A stretch of 64,000 nt of DNA, taken from positions 28,142,410 to 28,206,409 of the forward strand of contig OX392540.1 in the NCBI GenBank assembly GCA_947623455.1, in the 5' to 3' direction. The DNA is from Mimachlamys varia (lineage: Eukaryota; Mollusca; Bivalvia; Pectinida; Pectinidae). The position numbers were made by a program, and so were the translations under genes. Of this stretch, positions 1 to 21,800 are shown piece after piece. Numbering within the stretch: the first letter of the stretch is position 1; each line of letters starts with the position of its first letter. The notes beneath the pieces are model-generated. The model was given only the letters and a program-made list of their open reading frames with translations. It searched no databases and had not been told where the DNA came from.

Positions 1-1079
1 ACATCTATTTAACAATTCTTCAATTCAATTATTACTTTGCACCAAATATGGAAATTAATGGTATGGCAAAAACAATGTGATGTTTGTTTTGCCAACAATA
101 CCGTCAATGACTTTGGAATGTCACAGTACTTATGTTGATGGCTATTTACAATGAAAACCTATGTACAGAGTAATTATAACTTACCATATATAAAAGTAAG
201 TCACATGTGTACAAAATGTATTAAGTATAAAGGAAGTTCAATCGTAGTGTAAAATATCTTGTAAAGAAATTATACATACTATCATACTTTTATTCCTTTC
301 TGACACATTACAAAAAATACTTAGTAATGATATTCCAATTATGAAATTACTTCTTTTTTAGGCCTCATTTTTTAATATTATGCTGGTGAATTCTATATCA
401 CAACTATTCCAATATTAATGTAAACAAACTTATTTTCACGGGGACTTAAATACACGTTTTCATAGAAAACTACTATTTTGCAGCGATTTAATTTCCCGGT
501 GAATACGGTCGTAACCCTATATGTACAATACAATACAGTACTTCTACAGTTGGCATACCTCTGATTGAAACTATTTCGTGGCAATTAATTTTCACGAATT
601 TTACTCACCAGTGAAAAATACTAGCACACAAAAATAAGTTGGTTTAGAGTAACAACAGGAAATGGGTGGTGGGGTTTGTTTCACATATTTTTTATCTAAA
701 TAATGCATTTTTACAATAATTAATAAAGGGACATAACTCTCTACAAAGAAGGGGAAAAGACCTTAATTTTTGTAGGGGGCGCTTGAACATTAAAGAGGTA
801 ATTAATATACTAATTCACCACTAAAATCACATTTGAACCTTACAAAATCAACGACCCGGTAAATCCAGTTTAGATATACAGGTGTGAAAGAAATGATATG
901 TGACAGAAAATGGGAGATATCCCACATGACATAATAATTGACCAATGGAATGATAAGAACTATTACAGAGAATCCTTTGATACACATATAAACACATTAT
1001 AAATAAACTTTTTTATCTAAGCACAATTATGAAACAAGTTATCCAACTAATATTAATCACTCTTGTTTGCCCGGATGTT
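1..1079. other. No gene recognised
   Basis: AT-rich flank beyond the esterase 3' end. Short open frames have no start context, homology or splice partners. May hold esterase 3' UTR sequence near its right side. Confidence 0.4.
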
Positions 1080-1232
1080 AGCGCGCGAAGGGTCTTATTG
1101 CGTGAGGAAACCAGAATACCCGGAGAAAACCCACGTGGTCTGGCAGGTGACCCCATACCTTTTCACGTCCGGTTGGGGAATCGAACCCTGGCCGCCTTGG
1201 TGAAAGGCAAGTGTGCTTTCCACCTGACCAGC
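1080..1232 (-). mobile_element. tRNA-derived SINE fragment
   Basis: On the minus strand: A-box-like TGGTCAGGTGG, then a perfect B box GGTTCGATTCC about 45 bp on, then a tail with TCCGGGTATTCTGG, GCGCGCTAACATCCGGGC and AACAAGAGTGATT. The tail recurs at 14100-14180. Confidence 0.75.
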
Positions 1233-1861
1233 CTACTTCTATAATTCGATAAGACCCATAATTTGTAGTAATGCATTTCTACCATGTGTAAAAAAACTTG
1301 AAAAATTAAAATTGAAATTGTGAGCAACCAATATTGAATATTAAAACAACAACTTAATATGTACATCACTAAATAAGCAAGCAAACTAAACAAGCTGAAA
1401 TCATCCCTTCCTTTTGGTAAAGTACACTAAAGCAACACAGGATTAAATGTATGTACACTTCAAAATGAAAAAAAAAAAATTAGAAAATCCTAAATATTGC
1501 AACCTTTTATGGTCATGATAGAAGTACATAACAGAATAGAAATACATGGCACAATGACTACATTTATGTCAGAATCATACACTTTACCATACAATTGAAA
1601 TAGAGGTACAGTATAAAAAATGGTAATTATTTACATATACATATGAATATATACTTTGAACTTATAAAAGCTTCCCTGACATTTAATTAAGATGTGAAAC
1701 ATACAAATTAAGTCTTTGTCCTTTCACTAAATATTTCACCTATTAAACAAGATTCAAAAGGCACACTTATCCTGTACAGCTCAGCTTTCAAATGAAATTT
1801 GAGACATATTAAACTGACTTTGTTTTCAGGGTGAAGATTTTGTAAAATTGAGAATGTTCTG

Positions 1862-1952
1862 ATAATTCACACCCAAAATTTCATAATGACCACTTCCAAC
1901 CTTTGAATTGGAGTCTAGAGTCTTAATATGTTTTCAGTGGTCAAATAGTTAA
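1862..1952. mobile_element. Short MITE, TTAACTCATT family
   Basis: Diverged copy with CATAATGACCACTTCCAACC and TTTTCAGTGGTCAAATAGTT, in the 3' flank of the esterase gene. Confidence 0.6.
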
Positions 1953-2048
1953 TTATTCCTGATAATGTTATCACAACTACACAGAATAAATCACCCTGGA
2001 AATGAAATTCTGAAATTTCATATATGGAATCCTCAACTCAACTTTCCG

Positions 2049-12755
<10,707 letters not shown>

Positions 12756-12899
12756 AGTAACACTGTTGTAGTAAATATCACCTGGGTAGACACCTGTCCA
12801 TTTTGAAGTTTCGACTACACCGGAAGTTGTTATCACGTGACTACAGGTGCAATAATATAAAGAAAGATAACTCGATCGATGCGTCATCTAGAGGGAATG

Positions 12900-13730
12900 T
12901 CTGTGATACATGATGATATAATATATTGCTTAGTCTAATCATATCTAGGTATTAAGCTTGTTTTATTTTTTCAAAGATAAATTATTATGGTATCAATATT
13001 CAGATAATTAATTTTGTCAATGTTTTAAATAAAACGAGAGACATATGCATACATCCCTGATTATTGTACGTATACGTATCTGATAAAATCTTGAAGCATA
13101 TAAAAATGTTTTAGGTTACTTTATCACTAATCCTTATGTTGTTGATTTATAATGCGATTTTTAAATGTAACTTAATTATTTTATGCTTAAATATCTCGTG
13201 GAAAATATGTTTTTTAAACCAATTTTATGTGAATGTCTGTATATACTTCTTCACTCCGCTTCTTACGGTTGCATCGGAGGTGTTGAGCGAACTTTTTAAA
13301 TTGTACATATTAATTATTATAAAAGAACGATTGCTAAAAGAAGTACAGTTCATTTAAAATATATGTGATTAGAGATGTAAAAAGCCTTTATACAGACCTC
13401 AATGAATGAATCTTATGGATTAATATAACTTTAATCAGCTGCTTTAATTAGTGTAATATTGAGCAGATTATCCAATTTCATACATGTACCTGCATGGTGA
13501 CTACCTGGGGGTTGGTTTGTTTTATGCTTTTCATAATAGTGCTATAGTGTTAACATGTACAGATCTGGATACTATAGATTTACAGTAAACTAGAAAAGCC
13601 TATGGATAACGTGGAGAAAATAAACATTGAAGTTAATAAAAACTTGGATGCAATTTGACTGGATGTTTTCCCCATTGTTTGTTTAACCTACCCTTAAAGG
13701 AAAACAGGGATGGGACATTTACCACTAGGT
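12900..13730. other. Upstream flank of the esterase gene, no feature recognised
   Basis: AT-rich, no open frame with support. Promoter elements are expected here for the minus-strand gene but none stands out. Confidence 0.4.
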
Positions 13731-13734
13731 CTGA

Positions 13735-13868
13735 AAGATGACGTAACACACACATATGCTGCACCTCTTAAATTTAGTAATAGATACAGTATGCCAAAAA
13801 ATGAATTAAACTGCACCATACAGCTGTTTCGTCCTCCTAGGACTCTTCAGTGATGCTAGGGGCCAAAA
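13735..13868 (+). repeat. Dispersed 134-bp repeat, copy 1
   Basis: GATGACGTAACACACACATA through CAGCTGTTTCGTCCTCC to GATGCTAGGGGCC; near-identical to 17454-17587, same strand. Followed at 13905 by TTGAATGGGTGACCACGCAG, a possible 5S C-box remnant. Confidence 0.8.
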
Positions 13869-14084
13869 GATTATTCCAATTGTTTATAATCCTCAACTTG
13901 AATGGGTGACCACGCAGGTTTCCCGTTGTGGCCTCTGGTAGTCTTTGCTACATGTACATTGAGTTTAAAAAAGATCTTCTTTGATGTTATCTATCCCGTT
14001 GACTATCTTGTATGTTTGTACCATGTCTGACCCGAGTCTCCTATACTCATGTATCATGTATTACTATGTAGGTTACCCAAGGAC

Positions 14085-14185
14085 CACGAGTCTTTCAGGA
14101 TAGGATAAATCTTTCAAACCACTTCCTCCCACAATAAAGACCCACCGCGTGCTAACATTCGGGCCAACAAGAGTGATTGTGTTGG
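14085..14185 (+). mobile_element. SINE tail fragment
   Basis: Shares the tail with the 1080-1232 SINE (CCACAATAAAGACCC, GCGTGCTAACATTCGGGC, AACAAGAGTGATTG) but lacks the tRNA head. Confidence 0.65.
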
Positions 14186-14329
14186 AAATTAAGTGTAATT
14201 AAAATAAAAGGTGTTTCTTAATCATGTTGCAAATTTTACTTTTTAACGAAAAAAAAAATGATACTAGCATTATGTGTAGGTTACTATGCTGCCATTACAA
14301 TTATTCATCATCATCACATCATCATTTCA

Positions 14330-15110
14330 CGCCCTTTGTCCAGGTGCACCTTGGTTGGATTTTTCCATGGTCTCGTGCATGGCTCGTCTCCAAGATGCCT
14401 GCAATGCAGTTGCTGACTTATAATTCGCTTAGAGTCGGTCTTCGCCGTCTAGTTTCAGCTCTGACTGTCTCGTTCCAGGACTTCTTTGGCCTGTCAACCA
14501 AGCAGCTCCCATCAACTTCCATACGAGTTTCTTTTTACCCCAGAGTATTTTCAGTTCTTACGTCACGCTATTTGTCGTACAGGACCCGTGGTCAAGTGTA
14601 TGGCACTTGTGTGCGGAGCGCTATACCCAATGCCAGTGAAACCTGGGCACTGACAAAGCCAAAACTCCAACGTCTTCAGCGCAATGACAAGGCAATGATC
14701 AGACGGATTTTTTAACATCAAGCCAGATGATACTTCGATCAACCGTACGGACGAGTGATTTGCTGGGGAAACTTGGTCTTACAGACCTCGACCCCTTATT
14801 GAAGAAGAGAAGACTCCTCTGGTATGGCCACGTATACAGATCTAGTAGTGCAATCAATTGCGCACTAAACCTGCAAGTTTCAGGTGGGAGCGGTTGTCCA
14901 AAGTTGGCTGTCCAAAGTTGTCTTGGAAAGAACTAACAGAGAGAGACCGCAGATATTGGAAGCTCTTAAACCCTGACCCTCAGGATCGACAAAAGGGGAG
15001 ATCTAGGGTGAACACTGCCATGTGTGCAGCTAGCCAGCTGTCTGGAAGCTTAAGGGGGACCACTAGTGTGGACATTGCCCCCAATCCTGCACAATAATCA
15101 AAAGAGACCA
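14330..15110 (+). pseudogene. LINE reverse-transcriptase 3' remnant
   Basis: Broken over three frames. Recognisable pieces: SETWALTKPKLQRLQRNDKA near 14635-14700 and KKRRLLWYGHVYRSS near 14800-14850, the post-catalytic end typical of non-LTR retrotransposon ORF2. The reverse-transcriptase catalytic motifs are absent. A 5'-truncated, decayed insert. Confidence 0.7.
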
Positions 15111-15600
15111 ATGATGATAATTTCCAACTCATCCTTACTTCTATTCATTGTGTTAAATTTGATTTTGATAATTCCAATACTGGAATATCTGATTTTGTGA
15201 TGACTAAACACAGAACACGTCTGATGTGTGAATTCGATTTATTCAAGTTAGGAATATCCATGTATATTCAAAGTTGCATATACTTATAATGCAAATAATT
15301 TTGAAAAATCGATTATCAGGTGTTTAGATATGAAGGACATTGTCTTTAATACATGTCTAATACATGTCATATGATAAAATGATGACTAGTTATATGATGG
15401 TGTTTCATGTGTAACAGTAGTTTGTATGTCAATTTATTCTACAACACGATTTTTTGTGCATTTCTTGATTAACACATACTGAAACGGTGTGGGTTTGTGT
15501 CTGTAAAATTATGAATGCAAAGCTAAAAAACCGTTCACGCGAACTTTGTATTTTCCACCCGTCTGCGGCGAATATTTTAACAATAATTATTTAATATTAA

Positions 15601-16598
15601 AGGCCCAATATACGTAACTTCAGGACTTTTTCGGGATTCTGAATAATTGTGAAAAAGATCCAGTTGATAACCATGCAAAAATAAGCCTAAAGCGAGCGAA
15701 GTAAACCTGAGCGGTAACTAACAAAAACACTTGACAAAAAATTCCAAAGAATTGAAAATAATTCAGGTGGGGCCCACTTCAACAACAAGCCGAAGGTAGA
15801 AGACAGTTCGAAATGGACGCGTGTTTACAAATAACGTGTTTCAACTGCTGCTGTATCGGTAACCGCGTAAGATTTCATCTTGAATATTGCTGATATCAGT
15901 TAATCTTAACTAAATCTATAAATATACAATGTAATAAGTTATTGGGCTTGATTTTCGCTTCAAGATTTGCCGAAAGTTATGTATATTGTGTGACACAATT
16001 CAGCAACGACACATAATGTTGGATAATAGACAGTTTATTCGTGATCGTGAATTACACCGACATCACAAGTACATGTTCATGGTATTATAACATCATTAAA
16101 CTTGAAAGTACTTCTGCGTTGTGTCTCAGTCTGGCTAAGTCAATTGTCAACTTATAATTCCTCTACATCTTTACTAGTACTATTCTGTAGCCCTCCTGGC
16201 AGCCTAATCTCTATAGCCATCATAGGGGTAGACTATATAAGATCTACTCCAGAGTCTTTTCATGGTACAGACTGTACAAGACCTACTCATGGTCATTTCC
16301 CAGCACAGACTGACTCTATCACTATACTAGCTCATACTTATAATTACTAATCCCCTTCGTGTGCAAAGTAGTGCCGTCTGCATTAATAATTAATGTCCAG
16401 CTGGTGTTAATTATCTGACCAATACTGCACCCTGCCCCGGTTTACTGATGTAATAGACAGAGACCTAATTAACCACTAGTTTAACTCTGACAACATACCT
16501 CCAATCAACATAGCACCTAGGCTAATCAATTATTTCCAGATGGTACAGCTACTGTGATATCATATCTTTAACATGCCTACTTTGTTACAATTGGGCCT
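15601..16598 (+). mobile_element. TTAA-flanked MITE, copy split by the solo LTR
   Basis: Starts AGGCCCAATATACGTAACTT and ends ATTGGGCCT, with TTAA at 15597-15600 and 16599-16602. Removing the solo LTR and one ATTG leaves about 393 bp. TTAA duplication is the mark of piggyBac-type insertion; no transposase is present. Confidence 0.85.
15989..16589 (-). mobile_element. Solo LTR of the same Ty3 family
   Basis: The sequence is the reverse complement of the Ty3 LTR: it starts TGTGACACAATTC and ends GTTACA. It is about 601 bp, so longer and more diverged than the 534-bp LTRs. ATTG occurs on both sides (15985-15988 and 16590-16593), a 4-bp target duplication. It sits inside the end of a TTAA MITE. 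Confidence 0.9.
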
Positions 16599-16818
16599 TT
16601 AACCAGAAATTTGGAACTGATTGATTGTATCTAAATGTACTTTGGGCTGAAAGGAGTTTATTACTGAATGAAAATGTATAACATACTAGTATGTCAACTG
16701 TTCATCAAGTATTAGTCAATTTGACTTGATATCCATTCGTTGGAATCGGATGTCCTCAAAGTCTGAGAGCATGTGGTGGTTCATCCGAATATTTGTTGGG
16801 GTCTTGAATCTTTGTTTT

Positions 16819-17206
16819 CAATCTGATTAAAATACAGATCCTTGTTCTCACTCCGTTTTACAAGGATCTGACAACATCCCATAAGAGGTCACGTCCAGAT
16901 GACCCTTGTCGCCTCTTTACTTAACACTAAAATAATTTTCCAACGACCTGTCATCTTGCAGCAAGCCATTTCGTCACATTATTCCACGCTAACTTTTTGT
17001 GACGAAATGACTAAACGGGAAAATGTGTTTATGCAAGCTTTGTCGCCTCAAAATTTCACTGTCAAGATTCTGCCAGTAGTAATTTGATTGGCTAATGCGA
17101 AAGGTCATCGGGACATGACCCTCTATTGGGTTATCTCAGATCTGAACGCAGCAGAGAGAAGTTTACGGAACGGCGCGGAGATCAAGATATGATTTTAATC
17201 AGATTG
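16819..17206 (+). mobile_element. MITE with CAATCTGATTAAAAT ends, long form
   Basis: Terminal inverted repeats CAATCTGATTAAAATACAGA and TTTTAATCAGATTG. Subterminal CTCCGTTTTACAAGGATCTG and GGAACGGCGCGGAGATCAAG. About 388 bp, no transposase. A 105-bp internal-deletion copy is at 26328-26432; diverged pieces at 30770-30840, 41890-42020, 51970-52145 and 52740-52850. Confidence 0.8.
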
Positions 17207-17453
17207 CTTTGTTTTACAACATTCGGAATTGTTATTAAACACCGTTACAACACGTTTTGAAATTTGAAAATAAATATCTGTACAAACTTAGTTTTTCAAT
17301 CATAAGTCAATGCATTGCATATACACACTTTTAAAATACCTTATAAAACAACCAATATCGTCACTTTATTACAAACAATGTAAGGAAAATATACGTATGA
17401 ATCCATCATGTACTCGTACATTGTAGTGTATCAATTCAATATCACCAATCCAT

Positions 17454-17587
17454 GAGATGACGTAACACACACATATGCTGCACCTCTTAAATTTAGTAAT
17501 ATATACAGTATGCCGAAAAAATGAATTAAACTGTATCATACAGCTGTTTCGTCCTCCTAGGACTCTTCAGTGATGCTAGGGACCAAA
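17454..17587 (+). repeat. Dispersed 134-bp repeat, copy 2
   Basis: Same sequence as 13735-13868 with a handful of substitutions. No coding capacity. Confidence 0.8.
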
Positions 17588-17870
17588 AGGTAGGAATCCA
17601 AAATTTCTACATGTAGAAGCAGAAGGGTCAGGTGCGTAAAACCCCTTTAATTTATGAATTTAGAAGTAAAACTTAACTAGTTCTGTATAATTTTAAATCG
17701 TGTACTACGAAAATGTGTATATTATGTACCGTGCCCCTACTCAAATGAGATTTACTGTGGCTATGGTAGACTGTGCTACTTTGTGATATGATTATACATG
17801 TATACATGTTCAAATAAGTTGATCGTGTTCTTTCAGGTTTTGGTATCAAAGGACTCTGTATTTTTCCTCA

Positions 17871-17955
17871 TTAACTCATTTACCCATGAAGACACATTTG
17901 AGCAATTCTTGTTCAAAGGTTGATATAGTTCATTATGAACTTTAGGGGTAAATAA
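17871..17955. mobile_element. Short MITE, TTAACTCATT family
   Basis: TTAACTCATTTACCCATGAA to TAGGGGTAAATAAGTT, with GTTCATTATGAAC inside. Intergenic. Confidence 0.75.
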
Positions 17956-18280
17956 GTTCTTCTTCTTCTAGTTAAGTACAGGCCACCATCTGGTGTATTT
18001 ACATGCTAGCATGTGCGTAGAGAGAAGAACCGTAAGTGGTCTGGCTCCAATGTTCGGCTTTCATAGCTTCTCTAGAGATTAATCCTGAAAATGCAACATT
18101 CATATAATATATACATCTGTTAAATGCATGTAATTATTTTCTTTTATCAAATTCACAAATTAAGATTGAATCATTAAATTATTTTTATCTCTGTTACAGC
18201 AGATAAGCAAATCACTGATCATTATAAGCTTTATGAAATAATTACACAAAATTTGATTAGTTTTCATATCAAACTTTCAC

Positions 18281-18621
18281 ATCCTCGATATACAGGGGTA
18301 TATACGATCACCTACGCTCTCTTCACCCCTGGAATATGTCATGGCAAAATGAAGGCTCCTTGTGCGTCACCTTTTTGATGAGACAAGGAGACTTGTCCGA
18401 CCCTCTGATGTACATCAAAAGAATCTCGTGGTCACATAACGGTACAAATTGACAGGCTTTGACGTCGGTTGCGGCTCCTTTGTTGTTTTCAAAGGACAGA
18501 TATACATCCTAGCGATTTGCCAGGCTGTTGTTTTGATCTGAGCGTGACTTCAGTTTCGCCTTGACATATTCCAGGGGTGTAGAGAGCGTAAGTGATCGTA
18601 ACCGCTGGATATCGAGGGTGG
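18281..18621. mobile_element. Foldback MITE, about 340 bp
   Basis: Long imperfect inverted repeats: ATCCTCGATATACAGGGG and CTTCACCCCTGGAATATGTC at one end, their complements (TGACATATTCCAGGGGTG, GGATATCGAGGGTGG) at the other. No open frame. Confidence 0.8.
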
Positions 18622-18717
18622 AGCATTTCAATGTTTACCGACAAAGTCTACAGCTGGAAACATCGTATACGCATAGTGATTAAAGACTCCAATATGTTTA
18701 GATCACCATAAACTTTC

Positions 18718-18852
18718 TTACCTTCCTCGAGAACTCCGTGGTTCGTTCCACGGCTGTTCAGAACCCTCTGCTAAGAGAAGGTACAGTAATGCGCCTGCTG
18801 TATATACCCAGGAACAGATGAGAAACACTACCTGCCATTGCGCTTGAGTTTG
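18718..18852 (-). CDS. SLC17 exon 11: last helix and C-terminus
   Basis: Reads [20 protein letters not shown] then [15 protein letters not shown] and ends SSRGR before TAA at 18718-18720. AGGTAAGA at the stop also looks like a 5' splice site; splicing to a possible acceptor near 18084 would add only INL before a stop, so either way the protein ends here. Confidence 0.82.
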   Translation of the reverse strand, partial: QTQAQWQVVFLICSWVYTAGALLYLLLAEGSEQPWNEPRSSRGR

Positions 18853-21800
18853 CTAAAGGTAGAACGAGAAAGTGAATAACCTCAGTTGTACAAATGAAGT
18901 ATTCCCAAGAGTATAGCGTCTATAAAAAAGCGTGGGTTCAACATAAAACCAAAGTGCGTGCCACATCCCACTTACAAATGTACTAGCGTTAGAAACAATC
19001 TTTTCTATCACAAAACCCTGTGTTATTCCACTCTCAGATCATTGTATAAACGTGCTGAATGTTGGATAACTAGTGGTATATGACCTTTCAGTCTTGTGAT
19101 TGGTTGAGAAGTTGAACTAGTTTATATAAATGAGAATTTACAATTTCATTTACAGTACTGTACAAGTTGTCCTGCGCGCATTACTTACATGACTATCATT
19201 GCTACTCTAACATACATTGTTAGTGCCTTGTACGGCAATACAAGTTCTATATAACCTATTATTTACGTTACTGACAGCGAAATTTGTAAATGCATACACA
19301 GTTTTTTTACGTTTGCATACAATCATTTACAATAGGTGTAGTTTTTTAAAACTAACTTTCTCTGTTGTCATTTTCTTTTAGGAAATGATTTACGGTAAAT
19401 GTTCCTGTTACCATTTGTCTCCATTATGTAAGTTCAGTTGCCTATATTGCTTATATTTTAGAAATATATTCTTCTACTTACGTTATGGTCAGTAAGTTGT
19501 CCAACTATCAGTGGCCCGACAATACCCGGAATGGTAGCCAGGCAGTTACTGATCCCCATCAATGTCCCTGTTCAAAAAGGAAAACAATGATATTTGATCA
19601 ACTTGTATGGCAAACAAGATCATGGCTGTATTAAGATTTATATTTGGCCGTGATCAACCAAAGAAGCCAAATTGAGACGGAATTACGTGCAGAACCAACA
19701 TTATTGACTTTGTAGAGAACCAGCATTATTGACTTTGTAAAGAACCAACATTATTGACTTTGTTTTAAGCACTTCTCCGCCAACCCACAGATCACCGTGG
19801 CCATGTACACAACTGTAAAAGTTCACACTTCAGCGATATTGTTTTTTCTTTGTTTTAACGCATTCGGTCCTTTACACATTGCAATAATCAATCGCTGCAC
19901 AAATTATATTATACATATATATACATTTTGATGCATATATTGTAACCGCGTCAATTCATCAATTGCGTTGATATGTTAAAGGGGCAATTCAATGAATAAA
20001 CGTGTTAACAATCTTAACGACCATCGAAAATACAAATATCAAGAAGAAAAAACAAAGAGGCACATGAATTTTGATGTAATAGTACCAATAACTTTTGTTG
20101 TAGTGTCATTTTAATGAAATTATCATTAACTTAAATCAATTTTGAGCTAGAACACTGACGGGTAAAAAAGGGCCCTGCTTATACGTCTATATATCTCACA
20201 AAATCATCGATCCTTGAGCTTTGAACCCAACAATCAAACTCAGTGACTTTGATCTTTGTTCAATTATCTTCTCAAAACAGAAACTAACAAATGGTTTCCA
20301 CGATCCTGGAATCAATTACCTTGACCTCTTTGACTTTTTTGGTCATGTTCTTCTTGTTTTAATTCTGATCAACTTTCTTCACAATGTCATAGCAAAATGT
20401 TCATCAGCAAAGAGCTATAAAATTTGACCTTGAAATTTCAGCCGGTCACCTTAACTTTTGGTCAGTTGAATCTTCGAAGGCGAGACAAGAAATGAGTACT
20501 GGTAGTGCTCGTATTGTACATTTATGATTATTGAACCGCAGGGGATTTGTACGATTATGAATGAAAATAAAACTACAACGCCATATATATTCAAAGAATG
20601 TCTTACCAGAGAAATTAGGTGAGATATCGATGTGATTTATGAAGAATCCGCCATTAGTGATACCGGAGAAGCCTATAGCCAGCGTGAGTAGGGCTATGAT
20701 GAGGATGTGGTTACAGCCACGATAGAATCCAACACCGAACAACAACCCAGCCGGTAACATCAGTCCTGTAAACGCATAAACATTAGCATAATAAACATGC
20801 TAGATTAAAGGTCAAACGTTAAAAGATAAGGCCACGTCTGTATTGGGTCAAAGGTCAAAATTGTGAAATTTTTCATTTTTCAATTTCTTGGAACAATTCT
20901 TTTATAGATCAATGCAAAATGTCATTCAGATCAAATTTGTGGTCCACATTTTTTCTCTGTAACCCTTATTTGTACCATTACCGTGTCAGGCCACTTTGAA
21001 AGTTTTTATTTCTATTTAAATGGAGCCAATATAGGTGAAAAATTCGTCAAATTGTAAGCCTACGGTTTCTACTTATTTATTATTGTTACTATTAATATCA
21101 TGTAATTGCCTTTCATTCAACACAGGATAAGTTATCAGGACAAACAAAAGCAAAGGCATAATAATTTCAAGTATTAGAGAATGGAAAAGTGGCTATGATG
21201 AATTATATTTCCATAATTAACACATTGTTGAAAGCCTCAAATTGAAAAGATAGTTATTTTTTCAAAAAGATATTTAAGATTTATAACGTTGTTATAGTTT
21301 TCTCGAGTTCACTGATACAATGGATTATGTCTAGGTTATTTCCCTGCAGGTAGGGCGCAAGAATTGTACCTGCTACCCCATTGCATGATCGTAAGAGGCG
21401 ACTAAATTTAGGATATAAACTTTTCCCTTCTTTCTAAACTTCTTTCGCCTTCCGAATGTCTCCCTTGACACCACGTCATGTTTAGCCTTTAGTTGAGCGT
21501 TCGCCACTGTGAGGGGCATACTAAAATCTGCAGCAATGGTAGTTAATTATCGCTGCTTGACGCTCAGCATCATGGGAGTGAAATGATTGATTCACCCATT
21601 GCCAGTAAACTGTGACTGGGTTGGGTGTTTTGCTCGGGGCCTTTGGCAGTATACTTCAGAGTGGTAGCACTTTAAAACCTGACTATCGCAAGAAGGCTAA
21701 CACGAACAAATCACAGCCTCACACATACACACGCATTCAAAACACATACACACATCGATTACAACGGGAAACCGTCCTTAAATGACATCGGCTCTTAATA

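Noticed and set aside
18030..18084. Extra last exon of the SLC17 gene
   Set aside because: A CAG acceptor-like site exists, but splicing from the AGGTAAGA at the stop adds three residues and a stop; the TAA at 18718 already ends the frame.
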